Notes under the pieces: generated by a model
Seen by the model: only the letters and a program-made list of their open reading frames with translations
Told to the model about the DNA's origin: nothing
Database searches by the model: none
Part shown: piece by piece, positions 58,144-64,000 of the stretch
Layout of the letters: the number at the start of each line of letters is the position of its first letter
How positions within the stretch are numbered: the stretch's first letter is position 1
Position numbers and translations under genes: made by a program
Assembly: GCA_030770545.1 (NCBI GenBank)
Contig: CM061106.1
Coordinates: 12,284,501 to 12,348,500, forward strand
Direction of reading: 5' to 3'
DNA: 64,000 bases
Source of the DNA: Macropodus opercularis
Taxonomy: Eukaryota > Chordata > Actinopteri > Anabantiformes > Osphronemidae

Positions 58144-58800
58144 AGATTTCTCATCAAGGCCCAGGCCTCTGCCCTCAGCAGTTGCTCTGCCTGGGAGTGA
58201 GCCAGCCTACACATCCAAGGAGATGGATGAGGAGGAACGGGCCCTTGTTACCTCAGAGGGTGGTGACACTCTGAGGCACTGTCTACCAAATAGTGATAAT
58301 CTACCCTCCCAATTACCAGCACATCTGGATAAGGGCCGGTTCAAGGTATGAAAGAGGAAGAGCATGAACCCTCCAGTTCTGGTAAAGACAGTGTCCTGGT
58401 TGCTTTTTTGTTTTAATCCAGACCTACAGTTATTACTATCTTTCAGCTGTCTTGCTGGACAAAACACAGGCTCTACAACATGACCCAGCACTATCTGCCT
58501 GGTCGAGATCATTTTTAGTGTTTCAATGTGAGGTTAAAAGCATAACAACAGTTTGTGTTTCTCTGTCTACCAGTTCTCTCGCAGGCAAGCAGACTGGCAG
58601 CAACCGTTGCTCGAGTGGGGACGTGGAATTGTCCCTGCTGCTGACGTTGCCTGTGAGGCCCTGTCCCTCTGCACCACTTGCCGCCCTTTTCAATGTCTTT
58701 TACCAGCCCAGCCAAACTTTTCTACCTACACCAGCTTCAGCATTGGGTGTCACAGTCTGCCACTATTTTACTATATTATATTATAATATCATATATTTAA
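58144..58800 (+). other. two possible exons of an unrecognised gene
   Basis: After an acceptor-like ACCCAG, a 203-bp open stretch encodes a proline/serine-rich then acidic sequence (EMDEEERALVTSEGGDTLRH) and ends at GTATGA (58347). After a second acceptor-like run (CTGTCTACCAG at about 58.57 kb), another open stretch encodes FSRRQADWQQPLLEWG before running into TA-rich sequence. The two cannot be joined with confidence and no domain is recognised. Confidence 0.25.
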
Positions 58801-59029
58801 AACATTACACACATAAGTGCCTTTGCTGTCTAACGTTTTATAATGAGGTTCAGATTGTGCCTTGTTAACAGTTATTAATACTGTGAAAATAAAAATAAAA
58901 CTTTTGTCAAAAAGCAGTTTGCTTCACAGATGTTTTGTATCATGTGTTTGAAATGGCCATCAACACAGGAAACAGGTTTTCAATTATTTATTTTGCGTAT
59001 TTATTGTTTGGAAATATGAGTAGATTGAT

Positions 59030-59580
59030 ACTGTTGAGCTGCTCTCCCAATCCCAGCTCTGCGCGTTCGTTGAATGATGAGGAGAAACGTCTGATAAAAA
59101 TCAGTCTTACTTTTATTTCAAACTTGAAGAATAATAATGTACAGGCCTGGGTCAGTCTGTCCCTATACTATACAGCATATAGTCAGGGCACGAAGTCTGA
59201 CTGACACTGTCTGTCCCTCGACCCACACTTTTATGCTGGACAGAGCATCTTTCTGTGGTGTAACAGGATCCTGATGCCGTGGTCTGGTGTTCGTCTCCAT
59301 GGCTGGTTTATTGGTGTCTGATCTTCTCCGTTGCTGTGTGGTCCCATAACCTATGGATCCAAGCACATTCCTTCTACAGACATTCACATGTTTCACTCCC
59401 TACTTATCTTATTTTCTGCCGTGTCTGGGTGCATCTGGTGTCTCTACTATTCTCTAAATCTGATGTGTGTGTTTCAAACTATACTTTAATGCAATCGGCT
59501 TGTTCTGTTTTCTGCCTGCATCCTACTATCTAAGCTTTCAACTACTATTTTAACTACTACTTAACTATTTAGATTCCTAC
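59030..59580 (+). repeat. dispersed repeat, copy 2 (mate at 29.99-30.47 kb)
   Basis: Same order as copy 1: 'GAGCTGCTCTCCCAATCCCAG', the SARSLNDEEKRLIK-like stretch, 'CTCGACCCACACTTT', 'CCATAACCTATGGATCC' and 'TGTTCTGTTTTCTGCCTGC'. About 115 bp (59100-59215) are present only here. Confidence 0.6.
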
Positions 59581-60379
59581 AATACTAATAAGTAATTTTG
59601 TAGAGAAGGTATGCAAAACTAAGAAGAAGTTAAAAGACCTTCTTTTGCTGAAAAACACACAAACAGTTAAAATATTAAATTACAGTAATGAGCTGTGCTC
59701 ACTCGTTATCTCGCAAGAGTCGCGGGCATGTTGAAGCCAATCTCAACTGACAAACGGGCAAGAGGCAGGGTCCACACAGACACAGACCTAAGGGTAAATT
59801 AAACTCCCACTCAACCTATTGCGTTAGAAAAAACCCACACATACACAGGAAAAATATGGAAAAAGAGATTAATCAGTTTCAACTTCTTCTTTACTGCAGT
59901 ATATTTATTATATTAGTTTTATACATTGACTTTTACTGCACTAGTACTACTGGTAACATCCATTTGTCAAGGTGGATTTTCTTACTGGAGTTGGACTTTT
60001 ATTCATGCTATAATAAACTAAACTATAACTAAAGTACAGTATTGGATAGATCACCAAAAAAATCAATTATTTTACAAATTAAAAAATATTAACTAAAACT
60101 TAAATAAACATGTTTTTATTTAACTCTTTATTATTATTGCAGTTTTGCATTTTTTTAAGACAACTCACTTTTTCTGAAATAGATCTTTGCACGGTTGGGT
60201 TTTACTATTACTATCTAATGTTATCAGTTGTTATAGCAGGTGCCATCTGAGTGTCTTCTTTTTGTGCCTAGACCAAACAAATCCCGAGCAGCTTTTATTT
60301 GTAGCCAATCAATATATTGTACATTTTAATAGCAACAGTGGAGGAAAAACTTTGTCTCAATAGAGAAGGAAACCTCCAA
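59581..60379. other. no recognised feature
   Basis: AT-rich. A 60-bp piece at 59.72-59.79 kb ('AAGAGTCGCGGGCATGTTGAAGCC', 'GGGCAAGAGGCAGGGTCCAC') resembles a very old SINE of the family at 0.43 kb on the minus strand. Confidence 0.35.
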
Positions 60380-60970
60380 TAGACCCTGGCTCAGTGTGGG
60401 AGAACATCTGCCTTGATATATGACAATAGAGAAGAGAAAGACAACAACAACAACAAGCAGCAACAGACTCAGGCAGGATGGTTGGACCAGCAACTGAACA
60501 CTGGAGACACACGACTCTGAGTCTGACGATACCTGTAGATGAGGATAGAGAGAGACAGAAAGAGAGAAACACAACTAGGAGAGAACAGAGACAAAGTTAG
60601 TCACATGTGGACATGGAGGCATGTTAGTGGATGGAATAGATAGAAAACCAGAGGAGCTCAGTGAATGAAGGAGGTTCCAGCATCTAAGCCTGTAGCAGCT
60701 GAACTAAGAGATGGATCAGAGAAACCAGAACCATCTGGAACCATCAGCTTTGTCAAGAAAGGAAGGTTTCAGCCTAATTTAAAGCAGAGAGGACGTCTGC
60801 TGCTAGAACCTGAACTGGAAGCTGGTTCCACATGGAGGAGCTTGGAGCTAAAGGCTCTGCCTCCCGTTCTACAGGTAGAAACTCTAGAAACCACCAGCAG
60901 ACCAGCTCTGAGAAGCAAGGTTCTGTTGGAGCAGAAGGAGCCATGAGGTCTAAGACAAGATGGAGCTTTA
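60380..60970 (+). repeat. teleost interspersed repeat, class uncertain
   Basis: Series 'CAATAGACCCTGGCTCAGTG', 'GTAGCAGCTGAACTAAGAGA', 'AAAGGAAGGTTTCAGCCTAA', 'AGCTGGTTCCACATGGAG', 'AAGGCTCTGCCTCCCGTTCT'. I recognise this chain as one that recurs widely in fish genomes, but I cannot give its class. It contains no intact frame. Confidence 0.5.
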
Positions 60971-61274
60971 TTTTATATATATTATTAACTTTAAATGCTT
61001 TAAGTGCTGTGTAAATTGACAATTTATTTTTGACAGAATTTCTATATATACCATCCCATTTTAAAGCACATGAAATACAAAATAAACCATTTAGGAGTGA
61101 CCATCAAGCTTATTTCTGTTGGAGTAAAATTGCGAATGTGTATATCCGCCATCTGCTGCCCAAAAAGTTTTACTCTTTTGCTTTGTACTTTGAAGAGGTT
61201 GACATATGTAATGTCAGTTATTCCAGTGAAATTGTCCAGTGTGGAGGATTTAACTGTTCTCCAAACAGTAGGAG

Positions 61275-63076
61275 CTTATGTGGTTATTTCAGGGACCAGC
61301 TAGCACAGTGTTCACAGAGATATTCAACCTGTCCTTATCCCAGTCGGTGATCTCTACATGCTTCAAAGCGTCCATCATCGTTCCTGTCCCCAAGAAACCC
61401 CGTCCTGCTTCCTTCAACGAGTATCTCCCTGTAGCCCTGACTTCAGTTGTGATGAAATGCTACGAGCGACTGGTCAGAGACTTCATCACCACAGTTCGCA
61501 TACCGCCCAAACCGCTCAACAGATGATGCCATTTCTCATCTCCTCCACACATCACTCACTCATCTGGACACTAGAAGGGGTAATTATGTTAAAATGCTGT
61601 TTGTTGATTACAGCTCTGCATTTAATACTATAATTCCCTCCATCAGCACCAAGCTCTAGCATGTGGGACTTAGCTCGTCTCTGTGTCAGTGGATCCCCAG
61701 TTTCCTGACTGGCAGACCACAGGCAGTAAGGATGGGTGGATATGTCTCAGCTTCCCTCACTCTCAGCCCTGGAGCCCCTCAAGGGTGTGTTCTGAGCTCC
61801 CCGCTGTATTCACTGTACACTTATGACTGAGTGGCCACCACCAACTCCACCAGCATCATTGAGTTTGCTGACGACACCGTTGTGGTAGGCCTAATCTCTG
61901 ACAACGACGAGACGGCCTACCTGGAGGAGATTGGGAATCTGAAGTACTGGTGCCAGAGGAACAATCTCCTTCTAAACGTTAACAATGCAAAAGAGGCTGA
62001 TAGTAGTGTAGTGGTCAGAGATGTCCCAACTCAGAAAAATTCAAGCAGAGGCAGCATTAGGTTTCAGCCAATCAATTGTAGATTTATTCTCAGTGCTGAG
62101 ATGAAAGAATTCAAAGGCAGATGTGCGGAGTGCTGGACCAAGGCCTGGAAAACCGTGAAGGACCTCAGCGACCCCAACAATGGATGGATACAAGCATTTC
62201 ACTATATATCTGTCATGATCAGTGACTATGGTGGTGTGAGGAGTGGAGCGAGCTGAATCACGAGATAAGCGTACGTAGGAGGAGAAGGATTTATTCAGGC
62301 GATCATGGGAGGAGAGGGACGCCGGGGTCTGTCGCAGAGCGGAACCTGGCGTGGCGGAGACTCCCGTGCCGAACCGAGGGCGATGAACGCCGGGCAAGCC
62401 GGGCACCGGCAGACGCTGATGGTTGGGAGCGACAGATCCAGAGCAGGGCTCCTCCAACCCTGCGTGGAGCTAAGAGCACACAAAAACAACTGAGAGCGAG
62501 CCGCGAAGGCTGGTGAGTGCGGACAACAAGGCAGAGCTCCGAAACTGCCAAATGAAAACAAGGTGCACTAATGTCTCACGCCGTGTGATCCCTCCGGAGT
62601 ACAGACACGGCGGACCGTGGGGTATGTGATCCTCACTTAAACGAACAAAACCAAAGGGTAACAAAGGGCGAGCCACAGTGGCTGATGAGCTCAGGGAGCG
62701 GGACTAACCTTCAAAACTGTTCGCCGAGACGTGGTGCGCAGGTTAGCTCTCACCGCTCCGGAGAGTGACGGACTGGAGAAAAGCCGGGGCGATGAGACGA
62801 GACGAGACGTGGATCCGAGGTCGGGAACAGGCGCTATAGTCAGAGTCGTGGGTCTGAGGTCCATGGGTGACGATCGACGATCTGACACTGACAGAACTGT
62901 GGAGCAGAGTTATGTAGGCACGCTAATCACACAGGTGTGAGTGAGAATGAGGTGGACAGGCAGAGAGCGCCCTCACCGGAGCCTTTTACTCTGAAGGCTC
63001 CGGTGTACAGGGAGTGTGGATTGTGACAATATCGTACTGTATTACTATGTATGTGATGAATAAAATTAGATTTTAA
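61275..63076 (+). mobile_element. LINE with reverse-transcriptase fragments, split by a solo LTR
   Basis: The plus strand encodes 'VFTEIFNLSLSQSVISTCFK' and 'PVPKKPRPASFNEYLPVALT' (reverse transcriptase fingers), then after frame slips 'IEFADDTVVVGLISDNDETA', which contains the catalytic FADD box. After the LTR (62211-63028) it continues 'CGTACTG..GATGAATAAAATTAG', a LINE 3' end with a polyadenylation signal. It is 5'-truncated and broken. A ~120-bp block at 61.99-62.11 kb is shared with 11.56-11.64 kb. Confidence 0.85.
62211..63028 (-). mobile_element. CpG-rich solo LTR, 818 bp, target duplication ATATC
   Basis: Ends TGTCATGATC and GGATTGTGACA, flanked by ATATC at 62206-62210 and 63029-63033. 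Very rich in CpG and unlike the T-rich LTRs elsewhere in the window, so a different retrovirus-like family. It inserted into the 3' end of the LINE. Orientation on the minus strand is a guess from composition. Confidence 0.85.
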
Positions 63077-63109
63077 AAGATCTCTGGGTTGGTATGTGGA
63101 TAATTAATA

Positions 63110-64000
63110 CACAGGTTATTAAGCTAAACTAGAAAAGCATTTCCGTAAGAAAATGCACTGTGAATGCTTTACTGCTGAATGTATTCCCAATAACTGCTAA
63201 CTGTAGCTTGAAAGTTTGAAACGTTCTTAAAATTAGTTAGAAAAATAGAAGTGGATAAAATAGGGCTGAACATGTCCAGAACAAGTTAAAAGTCTTAAAT
63301 TCCAAAATAAAGCATAATGGAAAAATATGTAGTAAGTATTAATAAATAAATAATTTAATAAAACACAGTTGAGTTGATCTAAACATCAAAGGTATAGATA
63401 ACCCCTAAGATAAGTTGACTGAATTTTGCAAGACTTTCCTGACATTGCTGAAGCTTTAAAAACATTGTTACAATCCAAATTCAATGTATAGGTAACAGAC
63501 ATTAGTAGCCAGTTGCCTCCACGGGTGACTGAACCCAGGGTCTCTTGCTTTGGAGAGCTGCAGACTAACCACTCAGCCATCTGAATAGCTGAAAGCAACT
63601 GCGCGCGAAGGTGTATTAGGCACTCCAGCCAAGTGGGCTGCTTAGAGTATTAGCTCGCGAAGGTCTATAAGAGGCTGACAGCAGCAGCAGCTGTGGCTAT
63701 GAAGCGATGGAAACGAAGCCCGATACGTGGGCTCGTTGCGGTAAAACCATAAGAGTAATCACAAAAGCGAAACCATAACACGAAAGCCGAGACTTTGTGA
63801 GTTTCCTGTGTGAGTTTCATATCAGAAGACTGACAATTGTTAAATTTACAGCGAGTTCAAAACGATCAATCTGCCTGTGAATCAGGCGGGCAGATTTCGC
63901 AGAAGCAAACAAATACGGCGAAATGTGTCGGTCTTTAGGTTTTCCCATGTACATAGTCAGCAAATAGACAAGTGTCTCTACATTTGAGTGAAAGAACCGT
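63110..64000. mobile_element. second copy of the tRNA-carrying hAT element, cut by the window edge
   Basis: From 'CATTTCCGTAAGAAAATGC' onward it follows 44.36-45.12 kb ('AACAAGTTAAAAGTCTTAAAT', 'ACACAGTTGAGTTGAT', 'TTTTGCAAGACTTTCCTGACATT'). The left terminal repeat seen in the first copy is absent. The right end lies beyond the window. Confidence 0.8.
63518..63597 (-). repeat. tRNA-derived segment inside hAT element (copy 2)
   Basis: On the minus strand, an exact A-box TGGCTGAGTGG (63579-63569) and a B-box-like GGGTTCAGTCACCC (63536-63523) lie at tRNA spacing. The head CAGATGGCTGAGTGGTTAG is reminiscent of serine/leucine tRNAs. It is not a functional tRNA, because the acceptor arms do not pair convincingly. 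Confidence 0.6.

Noticed and set aside
62295..62940. Several overlapping open frames on both strands
   Set aside because: They fall within the CpG-rich solo LTR bounded by ATATC duplications and are a composition effect.
1..64000. CRISPR arrays, operons, ribosome-binding sites or prophage
   Set aside because: Introns, vertebrate repeats and gene families show a eukaryotic nuclear sequence; no array of identical direct repeats with spacers is present.

Overview
The window is from a vertebrate nuclear genome, almost certainly a teleost fish. The evidence is a fish-type NLR gene (PYRIN, FISNA, NACHT and 174-bp leucine-rich-repeat exons), a teleost tRNA-headed SINE, a Tc1 transposon with a 'TACAGTGGGTACGG' end, several hAT elements and LINE fragments of kinds abundant in fish. 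Genes have introns and GT..AG boundaries. I cannot name the species.

Layout. 0-6.7 kb: a SINE copy and an inverted duplication of roughly 1 kb arms (about 0.88-2.43 kb against 5.59-6.65 kb). Between the arms lies a decayed V-type immunoglobulin-domain gene (3.31-3.71 kb). The left arm abuts a relic of a HECT exon (2.45-2.59 kb) whose fuller relative sits 51 kb away in this window. 6.7-14.2 kb: repeats, including Penelope-like tails, LINE fragments and a 961-bp solo LTR with a 5-bp duplication whose empty site is preserved in a paralogous LINE at 27.1 kb. 14.7-29.7 kb: the one clearly intact gene, an NLRC3-like receptor of 7 exons that joins into a 961-residue frame. Its 8-kb third intron holds a dead Tc1 element and a decayed retroviral envelope fragment. 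33.1-33.8 kb: three spliced exons of an integrase-core gene. 36.2-51.4 kb: what I read as a 15-kb EnSpm/CACTA-type transposon, with clusters of TCTCA/TGAGA motifs near both ends, a broken transposase gene on the minus strand and a divergently transcribed, unrecognised gene on the plus strand. It is riddled with later insertions (three hAT elements, a SINE, a foldback, an LTR, a 1.6-kb TIR element). 52.3-57.0 kb: an 11-exon HECT ubiquitin-ligase gene resembling the teleost G2E3-like family, with a catalytic cysteine but at least one frame break. 58-64 kb: unassigned exons, interspersed repeats, a LINE split by a solo LTR, and a second copy of a hAT element carrying a tRNA-like passenger.

How it fits together. 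The NLR is a probable cytosolic immune sensor and the only gene with a clean frame. From 33 to 57 kb the DNA is dominated by intron-bearing, transposon-type genes (integrase core, CACTA transposase, an unknown acidic/BEN-like protein, HECT ligase). Whether these are independent insertions or pieces of one large multi-gene mobile element is the main open question. Target-site duplications allow several insertions to be dated relative to one another.
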